Numbered from the stretch's first letter, positions 1 to 8,669 are shown. The stretch: 64,000 bases of DNA from Bacillota bacterium (GCA_023415205.1 JAEZLR010000022.1:108325-172324), one strand, 5' to 3'. The notes: a model not told the origin generated them from the letters alone. Translations and numbers: made by a program.

Positions 1-117
1 GCGATTATCAAAAAGATCGAGGGCGGCGGAACTCCTAACAAGAAAGAGTCCGTTGAAGAGACCGCATTCTATTATGACACCATTACCCAGGAAATCATTG
101 ACGCTCGTCCGTATTAA
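1..117 (+). CDS. Sugar ABC transporter substrate-binding protein, C-terminal 38 residues (partial)
   Basis: Only the last 38 codons of this gene lie in the window. The tail contains the aromatic stretch TAFYYDTIT and ends in ARPY before a TAA stop. The fragment alone cannot be identified by family motifs. The call rests on position: it is directly upstream of an ATPase and two permeases whose order matches the E. coli YtfQ-YtfR-YtfT-YjfF importer, where the substrate-binding protein comes first. It would be an exported lipoprotein that captures the sugar outside the cell. The substrate is not known. Confidence 0.6.
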   Translation, partial: AIIKKIEGGGTPNKKESVEETAFYYDTITQEIIDARPY

Positions 118-164
118 TGGGCATGTAGTCATGTAAACAGCAATTTAGAGCAGTTTGATATTTG

Positions 165-195
165 GTTCGGGGAGGTTTCTAAGATCTCCCCGAAC
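165..195 (+). other. Intercistronic hairpin after the substrate-binding protein gene
   Basis: A perfect 10-bp stem (GTTCGGGGAG paired with CTCCCCGAAC) encloses an 11-base loop. It is followed by TTAAAAAACG rather than a run of T, so it is not a typical intrinsic terminator for the rightward strand. Hairpins at this place in importer operons often stabilise the upstream message or reduce read-through, giving more binding protein than membrane subunits. That role is inferred. Confidence 0.6.
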
Positions 196-258
196 TTAAA
201 AAACGATCATCCCAGCATAATAGTCAAATAGCAGCTTCATTAAGGTGGGCGTTACTTT

Positions 259-1788
259 ATGGAAATAGTAAAGCATGAACAAACCAGCTCCTCCCTCACA
301 ATGACCGGGATCGGAATATCCTTTCCCGGAGTTCGCGCGCTCAATAATGTTGATTTCAAGCTGCGCCGTGGTGAGATTCATGCACTGATGGGGGAGAACG
401 GCGCCGGAAAGTCGACCCTTGTCAAGGTGCTCACCGGAGTATATTCAATGGATGAGGGAAGCATCAGACTGGATGGAAATCCTGTGACCATACGTTCAAC
501 CCAGGATGCGCAGAAATATGGAATCAGCACTGTTTACCAAGAGGTGAATCTATGCTGGAATCTCACGGTTGCGGAAAACCTCTTCTTAGGGCGCGAGCCA
601 CGGACTCTGGGCTTAATTGACTGGAGGAAGATGAACCGTCAAGCTGCAAAGCTTTTGCAGGAGCTCAATATCGCGGCGGATCCTGCAGCGCAGCTGGATA
701 GCTACTCCATAGCCGTCCAACAGATGATTGCCATTGCACGCGCCGTGAATACCAAATGCAAGTTTTTGATTCTTGATGAGCCTACCTCCTCCCTTGATGC
801 CGATGAGGTAAAAAAACTATTTACACTCATGAGACAGCTCAAGGATAACGGAGTGGGCATTATTTTTATCACCCACTTTCTCGATCAGGTTTATGAGATT
901 TGTGACCGTATAACAGTGCTCAGAAACGGAGAGCTGGTTGGGGAGTACGAGGTGGAGAATCTGCCGCGCCTGGAGCTTGTGACAAAGATGATGGGCAAGG
1001 AGATTGAAAATCTTTCGGAGATCACGATAGATAAAGACGAGTCCCGATTTAAAGAGGAGGTACCGATTATTGAAGCCCGGGATTTGTCAAGCGGTACTTC
1101 CAGAGTAGCCCCCTTCGGCCTGAAAATGTACAAGGGCGAGGTCATTGGCTTTGGCGGCCTGCTGGGCTCCGGCCGAAGCGAATTGGTGCGGGCAATATAT
1201 GGTGCTGACAAGGCTGTCCATGGGCAGCTCTTCATAAAAGGTAAATGTATTAGAATAAAGAAGCCATTGGATGCAATAAAGCAAGGAATGGCCTACTTAC
1301 CGGAAGACAGAAAGGCCGAGGGCATTTTTGCAGATCTTTCAGTGAGAGAAAATATTATTATTGCGCTTCAGGCAAAACGCGGAATGATGAATCGGTTAAC
1401 CCGAAAGGAAATGGAGAAATACGCCGACGAGTATATCAAGCTGCTTAATATCAAAACCGCAAGCAGTGAGACCCCCATCAAAAGTCTTTCCGGGGGCAAT
1501 CAGCAAAAGGTCATTTTGGCGCGTTGGCTGCTCACCAATCCCGAGTTCATGATATTGGACGAACCTACCCGAGGCATTGATGTGGGAACCAAAACAGAAA
1601 TTCAAAAGCTTATATTAAAGCTCGCGGGGGAAGGAAAGAGCGTAGCCTTCATTTCCTCAGAAATGGATGAGATGCTCAGAACCTGCTCTAGAATGGTGGT
1701 TATGCGAGACAGGTGCAAGGTGGGAGAACTGACCCAAACCGAGCTGAATCAAAGCACCATCATGCGGACGATAGCGGGGAGGGAGTGA
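259..1788 (+). CDS. Sugar ABC importer ATP-binding protein with two nucleotide-binding domains (YtfR-like)
   Basis: This is a 509-residue double ATPase that powers sugar uptake through the two permeases encoded next. The first domain has a Walker A motif GENGAGKST at residues 45-53 and the Walker B stretch FLILDEPTSSLD. The second half has the degenerate P-loop GLLGSGRSE near residue 300 that is usual for ribose/galactose-type importers, then LSGGNQQKV near 409 and FMILDEPTRGID. The ATG is preceded by AAGGTGGG at a good distance. The next permease ATG follows after a gap of two bases, so the genes form one operon. The length and order fit E. coli YtfR (galactofuranose), but the substrate here is not shown by the sequence. 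Confidence 0.92.
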   Translation: MEIVKHEQTSSSLTMTGIGISFPGVRALNNVDFKLRRGEIHALMGENGAGKSTLVKVLTGVYSMDEGSIRLDGNPVTIRSTQDAQKYGISTVYQEVNLCWNLTVAENLFLGREPRTLGLIDWRKMNRQAAKLLQELNIAADPAAQLDSYSIAVQQMIAIARAVNTKCKFLILDEPTSSLDADEVKKLFTLMRQLKDNGVGIIFITHFLDQVYEICDRITVLRNGELVGEYEVENLPRLELVTKMMGKEIENLSEITIDKDESRFKEEVPIIEARDLSSGTSRVAPFGLKMYKGEVIGFGGLLGSGRSELVRAIYGADKAVHGQLFIKGKCIRIKKPLDAIKQGMAYLPEDRKAEGIFADLSVRENIIIALQAKRGMMNRLTRKEMEKYADEYIKLLNIKTASSETPIKSLSGGNQQKVILARWLLTNPEFMILDEPTRGIDVGTKTEIQKLILKLAGEGKSVAFISSEMDEMLRTCSRMVVMRDRCKVGELTQTELNQSTIMRTIAGRE

Positions 1789-1790
1789 CA

Positions 1791-2885
1791 ATGAGTCATT
1801 TGACTAAAGAAAGCAACTCTATCAGGCCTGTTACAAAGCCCTTTTTAAAGAGTCTTCTGAGCAGCAGGCTAACCTTCTCATTGGTGATCCTGCTCATCGT
1901 TGTGGTTCAGAATATTATTACAACACCGACATTCTTTAATATTTCCATCACCAATGGTTTGATTACAGGTTATATCCCCGATATTCTGGATGAGGCCAGC
2001 CTGCTTGTCATTGTAACAATGGGAATGACTTTGGTTATAGCGGCAACCGGCGGCGTGGATATCAGTGTCGGTCCCATTATGGCCATCGCAGCCAGCTTCT
2101 GCGGTTTAATGCTCAATGGGAACGAATATAGAACGGAAGTCTTCCATAACCCATACCTCTTGGCGCTGTTGGTCGGGTTGCTTGGTGGAGCACTGTGTGG
2201 CGCTTTCAATGGTTTGTTGGTGTCAGGTTTGAAAATCCAGCCCATGATTGCCACGCTTATCCTGTTTACAGCGGGGCGTTCCATCGCTAAGCAAATCACC
2301 CATGGACAAACCATTTATATTATGAATCCGTCGTTTAAATGGCTGGGGGTTCAAATACCCGGCGTACCCATCAGAACAACCATTATTGTATCCCTTGTCA
2401 TCGTTATTTTGGTGGTGTTGTTCACGAAGCTAACAAGCTTGGGACTTTATGTCCAGAGCGTGGGGATAAATGGCTCGTCATCCCGGCTTGTAGGCCTTAA
2501 CTCCCGTGCCATTAAATTTATGGTATTTGTCATCTGTGGTGTTTTAGCGGGAGTGGCGGGGCTTGTGGGTTCCAGTAGCTTAGGAAGCGTGAATTCGGGA
2601 GAATTGGGCCTGGGTCTTGAGATGGATGCCATATTGGCAGTGGCTTTAGGCGGTAACCTGTTAAGCGGAGGGAAATTCAGCATTGCCGGCTCCGTTATTG
2701 GGGCATACACCATTCAGGCGATTACCACAACCCTGTATGCCATGAACGTGCGGGCGGATCAGCTGAACGTCTTTAAGGCGCTTATTATTATTGTTATTAT
2801 TGTTGCCAACAGTGATGTGTTCAAGGAGCGAATCAAAAAACTCACCGGAAAAGTATTCAGCAAAAATGTGTCTGTTGGAGGTTAA
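1791..2885 (+). CDS. Sugar ABC importer permease (YtfT-like)
   Basis: This 364-residue membrane protein belongs to the branched-chain/ribose type permease family (BPD_transp_2). It has about eight to ten hydrophobic segments and the family stretch GGVDISVGPIMAIA near residue 100, as well as a conserved MDAILAVALGG region near the C-terminus. The start at ATG 1791 is chosen because GGGGAGGGAG lies just upstream, overlapping the end of the ATPase gene; longer in-frame starts would lie inside that gene. It pairs with the next permease to form the translocation channel in the cytoplasmic membrane. Confidence 0.9.
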   Translation: MSHLTKESNSIRPVTKPFLKSLLSSRLTFSLVILLIVVVQNIITTPTFFNISITNGLITGYIPDILDEASLLVIVTMGMTLVIAATGGVDISVGPIMAIAASFCGLMLNGNEYRTEVFHNPYLLALLVGLLGGALCGAFNGLLVSGLKIQPMIATLILFTAGRSIAKQITHGQTIYIMNPSFKWLGVQIPGVPIRTTIIVSLVIVILVVLFTKLTSLGLYVQSVGINGSSSRLVGLNSRAIKFMVFVICGVLAGVAGLVGSSSLGSVNSGELGLGLEMDAILAVALGGNLLSGGKFSIAGSVIGAYTIQAITTTLYAMNVRADQLNVFKALIIIVIIVANSDVFKERIKKLTGKVFSKNVSVGG

Positions 2886-2889
2886 CGCA

Positions 2890-4011
2890 ATGAAAGACAA
2901 TAAGAAAAGCAGGATGCCCGATTCAAATCCTCTGATAAAGCGTAAAGGCCTAAGCAACACAGGGATATTGTTGCTGATTACCATATCCCTTTTTGTCCTT
3001 CTTTATATTATCTCCTTAGCCCTGTTCGCAGAAAGTAACTTTGCAAAATACTCTGTATTTTTCAACCTGTTTAATAATAAAGCCTATCTGTTGATGCTTG
3101 CCTTGGGGCTCACTGTCGTTATGATCACCGGCAGCATAGATATCTCTGTAGGCGGTGTGACGGGATTGGTCAGCATGGTCATTGCCGCGATGCTGTTGAA
3201 TCAGGAGGTAAACCCCCTATGGACAATACCGGTGTCCCTGGGTATAGGACTTGCGTTTGGCATTGTCCAGGGCTTTCTGGTCTCTTACCTAGAAATCCAA
3301 CCCTTTATTGTAACCCTGTCGGGCATGTTCTTTGCACGAGGTATGATCAGTGTGATCAATACCAATTCCGTGCCCATATCAGACCCATTGTTTATGAGCT
3401 GGTCCAGCGCCAAGGTATATATTCCTTTTTTGTACAATGAGCGCAAGAACGGCACCCATGACGTGGCCTATCTCACCCCGGCAGCTATTGTGGCCATCAT
3501 TGTTTTAATCATCATGATTATTGCCCTTAAAAAAACAAAATTCGGACGCTCTCTTTATGCTATCGGAGGCAATACCCAGAGCGCCCTGTTAATGGGCATC
3601 AACGTCAAAAAAACAAGGTTTCTGGCCCACGTGCTTTGCGGTCTCTTAGCCGGTATCGGAGGCTTTCTCTATACCCTATTTGCCCCCTCGGGCAATCCCG
3701 GGAACGGATATGGCTATGAAATTGATGCCATCTCATCCAGTGTCATAGGCGGCGCTATGCTGACCGGTGGGATAGGGCTTCCCATAGGCACTCTTTTCGG
3801 TGTGTTAATCAATGCCCTTATCGAGCGCGTAGTGCCGCTGCTTGGTATTGTCGATGCGTCCTGGCCAAGAATTATCACCTCGGCCTTTCTGTTTGCTTTT
3901 ATTGTTCTTCAAAGCGTGTTTGCCAGCGCCGGCATTGGTGGATTTAAGTTAGCGCTTCCGGAATGGATGAGGCTTAAGAGCAATAACAAGGTAGGGCTGG
4001 ATTTGAAATAA
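2890..4011 (+). CDS. Sugar ABC importer permease (YjfF-like)
   Basis: This is the second membrane subunit of the importer, 373 residues long. It has the family stretch GSIDISVGGVTGLV near residue 85 and GYEIDAISSSVIGGAML near residue 280. The first permease has matching blocks, so the two subunits are homologous. The ATG at 2890 has TTGGAGGT seven bases upstream, within the end of the preceding gene. No terminator with a T-run was seen after its stop, and the next gene begins about 250 bases later. Confidence 0.9.
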   Translation: MKDNKKSRMPDSNPLIKRKGLSNTGILLLITISLFVLLYIISLALFAESNFAKYSVFFNLFNNKAYLLMLALGLTVVMITGSIDISVGGVTGLVSMVIAAMLLNQEVNPLWTIPVSLGIGLAFGIVQGFLVSYLEIQPFIVTLSGMFFARGMISVINTNSVPISDPLFMSWSSAKVYIPFLYNERKNGTHDVAYLTPAAIVAIIVLIIMIIALKKTKFGRSLYAIGGNTQSALLMGINVKKTRFLAHVLCGLLAGIGGFLYTLFAPSGNPGNGYGYEIDAISSSVIGGAMLTGGIGLPIGTLFGVLINALIERVVPLLGIVDASWPRIITSAFLFAFIVLQSVFASAGIGGFKLALPEWMRLKSNNKVGLDLK

Positions 4012-4197
4012 TAGCGGAAAGCCATTTTTGAGTGATAGGGTTCAATAGAGTATCTTCATTTCCTCGTACAATCTTGCCCTGATCTAGAGAATCCCAGAAG
4101 TATGTCTGAGATGTCTCAAAGTACAGCAAACCTCCCGACATTGTTTTGAAGCTTTAACTGCAAGGTCGAATTCTTTGATAATAAGGGTTTGGCAAAT

Positions 4198-4227
4198 TTG
4201 TTGCGCCTTAGTTTATTTGGGTATGAT
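4198..4227 (+). promoter_or_regulatory. Possible promoter for msrA-msrB
   Basis: A TATGAT -10 box lies at 4222-4227. TTGTTG at 4198-4203 with an 18-base spacer, or TTGCGC at 4201-4206 with a 15-base spacer, could be the -35 box; both are weak. Transcription would begin near 4234, which argues against a GTG start at 4235 for msrA. The rest of the 4012-4260 gap shows no other feature. Confidence 0.35.
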
Positions 4228-4264
4228 ATAAGCAGTGGACAATTCATGTGAAAGGGTGGGTATG

Positions 4265-4801
4265 ATGAATGCTCATAATTTGAATGAAGACCTAAAAGAA
4301 ATATACCTGGCCGGCGGTTGCTTTTGGGGCACGGAAATGTATCTTTCCCAAGTACAGGGTATTGTTGAAACCGAGGTCGGTTATGCTAACGGCAATACCG
4401 AAAACCCAACCTATGAGGACGTTTGCCATAGAAACACAGGCCATGCCGAAGCTGTAAAAGTGCTGTATCATCCGGGTAAAATAAGGCTGGAGTTTATATT
4501 AAAGCTGTTTTATGACGTTATCGATCCTATAGCAGTAAACCGTCAGGGAAATGATGTGGGTACCCAGTACCGCACAGGAATTTATTATGTGGATGCACAG
4601 GATGAAGAAATCATTCTTACTTCGATAAAAGAGCTGCAGAGAAACTATACTAGGCCCATAGCCATCGAAGTAATGCCGCTTGCGAACTACTTTCCAGCGG
4701 AGGAATACCATCAGAAATATCTGGACAAAAACCCCCATGGGTATTGTCATATTGGAAGAGATAAGTTTGAGAAAGCTAGGCAAGCTAGGGAGGACTCATG
4801 A
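4265..4801 (+). CDS. msrA: Peptide-methionine (S)-S-oxide reductase MsrA
   Basis: MsrA reduces the S-epimer of oxidised methionine in proteins and free methionine in the cytoplasm. The 178-residue product has the hallmark GCFWG motif with the catalytic cysteine at residue 19, followed by the family stretch GTEMYLSQVQGI, and the conserved NPTYEDVCHRNTGHAEAV region. ATG 4265 is preferred because GGTGG at 4255-4259 is five bases upstream; ATG 4262 in the same frame is an alternative. The gene overlaps msrB by four bases (ATGA), so both reductases are translated together and both methionine sulfoxide epimers can be repaired. Confidence 0.95.
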   Translation: MNAHNLNEDLKEIYLAGGCFWGTEMYLSQVQGIVETEVGYANGNTENPTYEDVCHRNTGHAEAVKVLYHPGKIRLEFILKLFYDVIDPIAVNRQGNDVGTQYRTGIYYVDAQDEEIILTSIKELQRNYTRPIAIEVMPLANYFPAEEYHQKYLDKNPHGYCHIGRDKFEKARQAREDS

Positions 4802-5244
4802 AATATAAAGTAAAGACAAAGGAAGAGCTCAAAAATTCTCTGAACAAAATGCAGTATGATGTAACCCAGAACAGTAGCACGGAACCGCCTTTCAGAAATG
4901 AGTATTATGATAATTTTAAAGAAGGTATATATGTGGATATAACCACAGGGGAACCGCTTTTCGTTTCAACCGATAAGTTTGAATCAGGCTGTGGATGGCC
5001 AAGCTTTTCTAAACCCATAAATCCGGCATTGATTAATGAACTAACCGATACAAGTTATGGAATGAAAAGGACAGAGGTGCGCAGTAAGCTTGGGGATGCA
5101 CATTTAGGCCATGTATTCAACGACGGCCCCAAGGAGTTGGGTGGCTTAAGATATTGCATTAACAGCGCATCTTTAAAATTCATCCCAAAGGAGAAGATGG
5201 AAGAAGAGGGGTATGGGGAGTTGCTGGGGTTAATCAGGTCATGA
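4798..5244 (+). CDS. msrB: Peptide-methionine (R)-S-oxide reductase MsrB
   Basis: MsrB reduces the R-epimer of methionine sulfoxide. The 148-residue protein shows EPPFRNEYYDNF, SGCGWPSFSKPI, GDAHLGHVFNDGP and the catalytic block RYCINSASLKF with the active cysteine. The two CxxC pairs that bind structural zinc in many MsrB proteins are absent: the region reads YVDITTGEPLF, as in the zinc-free subgroup. The start codon overlaps the msrA stop, and GGGAGG lies just upstream inside msrA. A 9-bp inverted repeat follows the stop (5243-5251 with 5273-5281) but lacks a T-run. Confidence 0.95.
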   Translation: MKYKVKTKEELKNSLNKMQYDVTQNSSTEPPFRNEYYDNFKEGIYVDITTGEPLFVSTDKFESGCGWPSFSKPINPALINELTDTSYGMKRTEVRSKLGDAHLGHVFNDGPKELGGLRYCINSASLKFIPKEKMEEEGYGELLGLIRS

Positions 5245-5433
5245 TTCACTTGTGCTTTATTGCTGCGACTCAAAGTGAATCCCATTCATAGAGAGGTAGC
5301 GTGAAGCCTTGGTAAAGGTTTCATGTTGTGAGCTACGCTCACGAGTCGATATCTTGATTCGATGGCATGTTTTTGGGTAAACGTTATAAGGACATTAAGG
5401 AACAACAAAGGCAAACAACAGGAGGGCTACATA

Positions 5434-6711
5434 GTGGTGAAAAAGGTTTTGAGTCTCACGCTGACAATGACACTGTTGGCGACACTTGTGCTGGGAGGCT
5501 GTTCTTCAAGGGAAAAACAAGCGGATAATGGGGCAGTATCCTCACAGCCTACGGTATCTTCATCTTCATCAGGCTTAGTGAAAGCACCGGAGGCTACGGA
5601 GTCTCCAGTGGCTTCGACTGATGAAACAAGCCCTGAAACGCCTCTGGGACCGGCTATTTTAAAGATTGCAGCAGGTGAGACGGTTTCAGCGGGCGACCAT
5701 TCCATGGTGATAGACGCTGCCGGCAACCTATGGGGATGGGGAAGTAATAGCTATGGTGAGGTAGGGGACGGCTCAACCAAGACATGCATCACTCCTGTTA
5801 AAATTATGGATGGGGTTGAATCAGTTTCATCCGGGGGTTGGCATACCTTGGCCGTAAAGGCCGATAGCAGCCTGTGGGCCTGGGGCCGAAACAGCGATGG
5901 TCAATTGGGTGATGGCACAACTGAGGACAAACATACCCCTGTTAAAATAATGGAAGATGTTGCGTCAGCTTTTGCCGGCGGCTGGTTTACTATGGCGATT
6001 AAGACCGACGGCAGCCTTTGGGCGTGGGGATTAAATGCTTACGGTGCCCTAGGTGACGGCACCACTGAGGATAAACTCTCCCCTGTGAAAATCATGGACG
6101 ATGTGGTCTCAGTTGTGGCAAGCAATGAATACACCATGGCCATCAGAGCCGATGGTAGTCTCTGGGGTTGGGGTGGAAATGCCTATGGTCAGCTAGGCGA
6201 TGGCAAAATCACACTATCTCAAAGCACTCCTGTCAAGATAATGGATAATGTCGTGTCTGCTTCAGTAGGTGCCCGCCACTCCTTGGCCATAAAGTCAGAC
6301 GGAAGCCTATGGGCATGGGGAGCTAATGGATGCGGTGAGCTGGGTGACGGTACAATAGAGGATAAAAAGACACCTGTTAAAATCATGGATGGTGTTGTAT
6401 CGGTTTCGGCCGGCAATCAGCACACAATGGCCATAAAGACCGATGGCACACTTTGGGCATGGGGACGGAATGACTTGTACCAATTGAGCGAAAAATGTAC
6501 CGCAAAGTTTCAGCTAACCCCGGTTAAAATCATGGACGACCTATTATTGGTTTCAACCGGTAATAATCTCGCCCTTGCACAAAAGACGGACGGTACGCTT
6601 TGGTCTTGGGGAAGCTCAGAGAAGGGTAGCTTGGGCTACAGTACTGTCTTTGGTTCGCCTATCCCAGTTAAAATCACCCTGGGGAGCCAGGTGGAAATCT
6701 ATTACAATTAA
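5434..6711 (+). CDS. Lipoprotein with seven RCC1-type propeller repeats
   Basis: The product starts with a lipoprotein signal peptide (VVKKVLSLTLTMTLLATLVL then GGC, lipobox LGGC), a Ser/Thr/Pro-rich linker, then seven tandem repeats of about 48 residues. Each repeat has the pattern LWAWG-N-YG-LGDGT-TPVKIMD-V-SVSAG-HTMAIK-DGS, the signature of RCC1-like beta-propellers. Seven repeats would close one seven-bladed propeller; the last repeat is less regular. The start is GTG 5434 (or GTG 5437), placed by GGAGGG at 5421-5426; longer in-frame starts have no ribosome site and would hide the signal peptide. The protein should be anchored on the outer face of the membrane. Its ligand is unknown. Confidence 0.85.
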   Translation: MVKKVLSLTLTMTLLATLVLGGCSSREKQADNGAVSSQPTVSSSSSGLVKAPEATESPVASTDETSPETPLGPAILKIAAGETVSAGDHSMVIDAAGNLWGWGSNSYGEVGDGSTKTCITPVKIMDGVESVSSGGWHTLAVKADSSLWAWGRNSDGQLGDGTTEDKHTPVKIMEDVASAFAGGWFTMAIKTDGSLWAWGLNAYGALGDGTTEDKLSPVKIMDDVVSVVASNEYTMAIRADGSLWGWGGNAYGQLGDGKITLSQSTPVKIMDNVVSASVGARHSLAIKSDGSLWAWGANGCGELGDGTIEDKKTPVKIMDGVVSVSAGNQHTMAIKTDGTLWAWGRNDLYQLSEKCTAKFQLTPVKIMDDLLLVSTGNNLALAQKTDGTLWSWGSSEKGSLGYSTVFGSPIPVKITLGSQVEIYYN

Positions 6712-6715
6712 GTTA

Positions 6716-6746
6716 AACAAGGCTCGCCAAGCTGGCGAGTCTTGTT
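6716..6746. terminator. Hairpin between convergent genes (RCC1 lipoprotein and TetR)
   Basis: A 13-bp stem with one G-T pair (AACAAGGCTCGCC with GGCGAGTCTTGTT) encloses a five-base loop. It lies directly after the stop of the RCC1 lipoprotein and before the stop of the leftward tetR-type gene. It is followed by GATTATAGGGTATTT, so the T-run is weak; it probably serves both directions. Confidence 0.65.
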
Positions 6747-6771
6747 GATTATAGGGTATTTCAGAGGGCTT

Positions 6772-7401
6772 CTAGCTCTCTGTATCAATAGACCATGTTT
6801 CCAGAAACAAACTCACATGTTGGCTGCGTTCATGCTGTAGTTCTTCATCCTGATCCTCAAAATTTTGAGCAAGAGCACTTTCGTAAAACTCGTATATAAA
6901 AAATGCGTGATATTCTTTCGCCGCTATGACAGGGTCGGCAATGCGCATTTTTCCCGCATCCATGAGCCGTTTAAAGTATGCAGCAATGAGCATTCTGGGA
7001 CGAATCAGGAGTTCTTCCAGAAGCATACTTCGGATTTTTTCGTTTTGAAATTGCTCACGCATCACAATCTGACCGATCTGAGCATATAGCGGGTCTGCGA
7101 AAAAATCGTTGTTCGCTTTTGTTGTTACTTGGATAAACGTCCGCATATCCAGTTGTTCAACCATCTCAAAGGAAGGGGAAACCTGTTGCCGAAGCTGTGT
7201 CCTAAGGAAGCCGACAATTTCCTCCAGAATGGCTTCTTTACTGTTATAGTGATTATAGATCGATGCGGCTTTAATACCAACATGTCTCGCTATTTCACGC
7301 AGGGATACATTGCGATAACCCTTCTGAGCAAAAAGCTCCACAGAAACACGCAGTATCTTCTCTTTATTAGACATATTGTCCCTCTGTTCCGATTTCAACA
7401 T
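6772..7401 (-). CDS. TetR/AcrR-family transcriptional repressor
   Basis: This 209-residue protein has a classic TetR N-terminal DNA-binding domain (KILRVSVELFAQKGYRNVSLREIARHVGIKAASIYNHY is its region, residues about 15-50) followed by an all-helical ligand-binding part. Start 7401 is chosen for its TGGAGG site eight to nine bases upstream; ATG 7374 with AGAGGG is an alternative. It faces the flavodoxin gene across a short region containing three copies of a 19-bp palindrome. One copy sits in its own promoter and two in the divergent promoter, so it very probably represses itself and the flavodoxin operon. The inducer is unknown. Confidence 0.9.
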   Translation of the reverse strand: MLKSEQRDNMSNKEKILRVSVELFAQKGYRNVSLREIARHVGIKAASIYNHYNSKEAILEEIVGFLRTQLRQQVSPSFEMVEQLDMRTFIQVTTKANNDFFADPLYAQIGQIVMREQFQNEKIRSMLLEELLIRPRMLIAAYFKRLMDAGKMRIADPVIAAKEYHAFFIYEFYESALAQNFEDQDEELQHERSQHVSLFLETWSIDTES

Positions 7402-7430
7402 TTTAAGTATCCTCCACATGCTCTGTATAC

Positions 7431-7459
7431 AAAGTAAACTAACACAGTTAGTTTGTCAA
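7431..7459 (-). promoter_or_regulatory. tetR-type gene promoter with operator O1 in its spacer
   Basis: On the minus strand TTGACA (7454-7459) is followed after 17 bases by TACTTT (7431-7436). The spacer is almost wholly filled by the perfect 19-bp palindrome AAACTAACACAGTTAGTTT at 7436-7454 (8-bp arms, 3-base centre). Repressor bound here would block its own gene. Confidence 0.75.
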
Positions 7460-7484
7460 GCCATCCGTGTTACAATATATTCTC

Positions 7485-7534
7485 TTGACGAAACTAACAC
7501 TGTTAGCATATAATAAAACTAACGATGTTAGTTT
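7485..7534 (+). promoter_or_regulatory. Flavodoxin promoter with operators O2 and O3
   Basis: TTGACG (7485-7490) and a perfect TATAAT (7509-7514) are separated by 18 bases. Operator O2, AAACTAACACTGTTAGCAT at 7491-7509, fills the spacer exactly. Operator O3, AAACTAACGATGTTAGTTT at 7516-7534, starts two bases after the -10 box and covers the expected start of transcription. O1 and O3 have perfect 8-bp arms; O2 has one imperfect arm because its last bases form the -10 box. Confidence 0.85.
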
Positions 7535-7544
7535 GGAGAAGCAT

Positions 7545-8036
7545 ATGAAAAAAGCATTGGTTGTATACGCCTCAAAAACAGGAACGACACGGGATGCAGC
7601 AAATCTTTTGTCGGAATGCCTTGCCCCTTTCTGCGATACCTATGATTGCAGACAAAGGGGTGCTTTACGCTTGGTCGATTACGAAGTTATCGTGCTCGGA
7701 ACTGCCATGTATATGAGAAAGCCCATGAAGGAGCTCTGTGATTTTTGTCAGTCTCATGGGGACGAGCTGTTGAAAAAGAGCCTGATGCTCTTTACCTGCG
7801 GCATTGAAACTCTGGAAGAGGACAAGAAATATTTGTGGCAGAATCTCCCTCCAGCAATTACACAAAAAACGCTCCAATACTTCCATATAGGCGGAGAAAT
7901 TCGTAAAAACCGGATGGGCTTACTCTCCCATTTAATAATGCGTGATTATGTTAAAAAGAAAGGGGTTGTTCCGGAATTGGACCGAAAGCTGATTGATGAG
8001 ATGTGTCTCATGATCAAGGAAATTCTGGAGCGGTAA
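7545..8036 (+). CDS. Flavodoxin-domain protein (HemG-like)
   Basis: The 163-residue product begins KALVVYASKTGTTRDAA, the phosphate-binding loop of flavodoxins (T/S-x-T-G-x-T pattern), and contains YEVIVLGTAMYMRKPMK, typical of the flavodoxin/menaquinone-dependent protoporphyrinogen oxidase group. It should bind FMN non-covalently in the cytoplasm and carry electrons. The ATG has GGAGAA upstream, just after operator O3. The next gene, ten bases on, encodes a membrane protein with a covalent-FMN motif, so the pair probably moves electrons between cytoplasmic and surface flavins. It is not possible to say whether it acts in haem synthesis. Confidence 0.85.
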   Translation: MKKALVVYASKTGTTRDAANLLSECLAPFCDTYDCRQRGALRLVDYEVIVLGTAMYMRKPMKELCDFCQSHGDELLKKSLMLFTCGIETLEEDKKYLWQNLPPAITQKTLQYFHIGGEIRKNRMGLLSHLIMRDYVKKKGVVPELDRKLIDEMCLMIKEILER

Positions 8037-8045
8037 GGGGCTGAT

Positions 8046-8456
8046 ATGAAAAAATCAAACACTCGTCCCAGTAAAGCTATTAAGGTATTGTTCTTAACGC
8101 TGCTGATTCTGGCACTACTGATCGGGAGTTTTTCCACATTTATCTTGATCGGAAAAGGAAAGGCCTTGAATATTGAACTCAAAGGCGTTGCTTTGCAGTC
8201 TGTTGAAGACGGCAGTTATGTCGGTGATTACAGCGGTTATCGCTGGAGCAACACCGTCGAGGTTACTGTGCGGAACCATCAAATCACTGGTATCACTGTT
8301 AAGAAACCTCAGCTATTCGCCAAATCAGAAACCATACAGGAGCTTACCAGCCGTGTTATAGCTGAGCAGACAACGGAAGTTGACGCCGTATCCGGCGCGA
8401 CGGCAGACAGCAAGGCTTTTTTACATGCGGTTGAAAATGCACTGATGCAAAAATAA
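8046..8456 (+). CDS. Membrane-anchored FMN-binding domain protein
   Basis: This 136-residue protein has one N-terminal membrane segment (about residues 14-36) and an FMN-binding domain outside the membrane. The motif VDAVSGAT at residues 112-119 is the site where the flavin transferase ApbE attaches FMN to a threonine (Thr119 here). Such domains act in electron transfer across or outside the membrane. It is ten bases downstream of the flavodoxin gene with its own AAGGGG site and shares the TetR-regulated promoter. No apbE gene is in the window. Confidence 0.88.
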   Translation: MKKSNTRPSKAIKVLFLTLLILALLIGSFSTFILIGKGKALNIELKGVALQSVEDGSYVGDYSGYRWSNTVEVTVRNHQITGITVKKPQLFAKSETIQELTSRVIAEQTTEVDAVSGATADSKAFLHAVENALMQK

Positions 8457-8460
8457 ATGT

Positions 8461-8577
8461 AAAGGTGTCCTCCTTCATGCTTTTGCGCTTTTTAAGAGCC
8501 TTTGCAGACCGGACATAATAAAAAGGGCCAACCTGTTCGGTTGATCCTTTTTATTATCTGATTAAAAAGGCGGGATA
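8461..8577. repeat. Direct repeat copy 1: degenerate tRNA-flanking sequence
   Basis: This stretch is a diverged copy of the sequence found downstream of the tRNA-fMet gene at 11597-11741. It keeps AAAGGTGTCCTCCTTCATGC, the terminator-like hairpin (CCAACC-TGTTC-GGTTGATCC flanked by A and T runs at about 8517-8557) and a worn trace of the tRNA 3' end (GGCGGGA at about 8569-8575). It also gives the FMN-binding operon a terminator. The rest of 8578-8669 shows nothing else. Confidence 0.7.
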
Positions 8578-8669
8578 GGGATCGCTTCCCCATCGCCAAC
8601 CCCTGAGCCAGAGATTATTGATGGAGAAGAGGCAGTTGATCCCGGTAAAAAGCTATAGCAATATACGGA

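Noticed and set aside
5243..5281. Terminator after msrB
   Set aside because: The 9-bp inverted repeat has a 21-base loop and no T-run, so it is only weak evidence.
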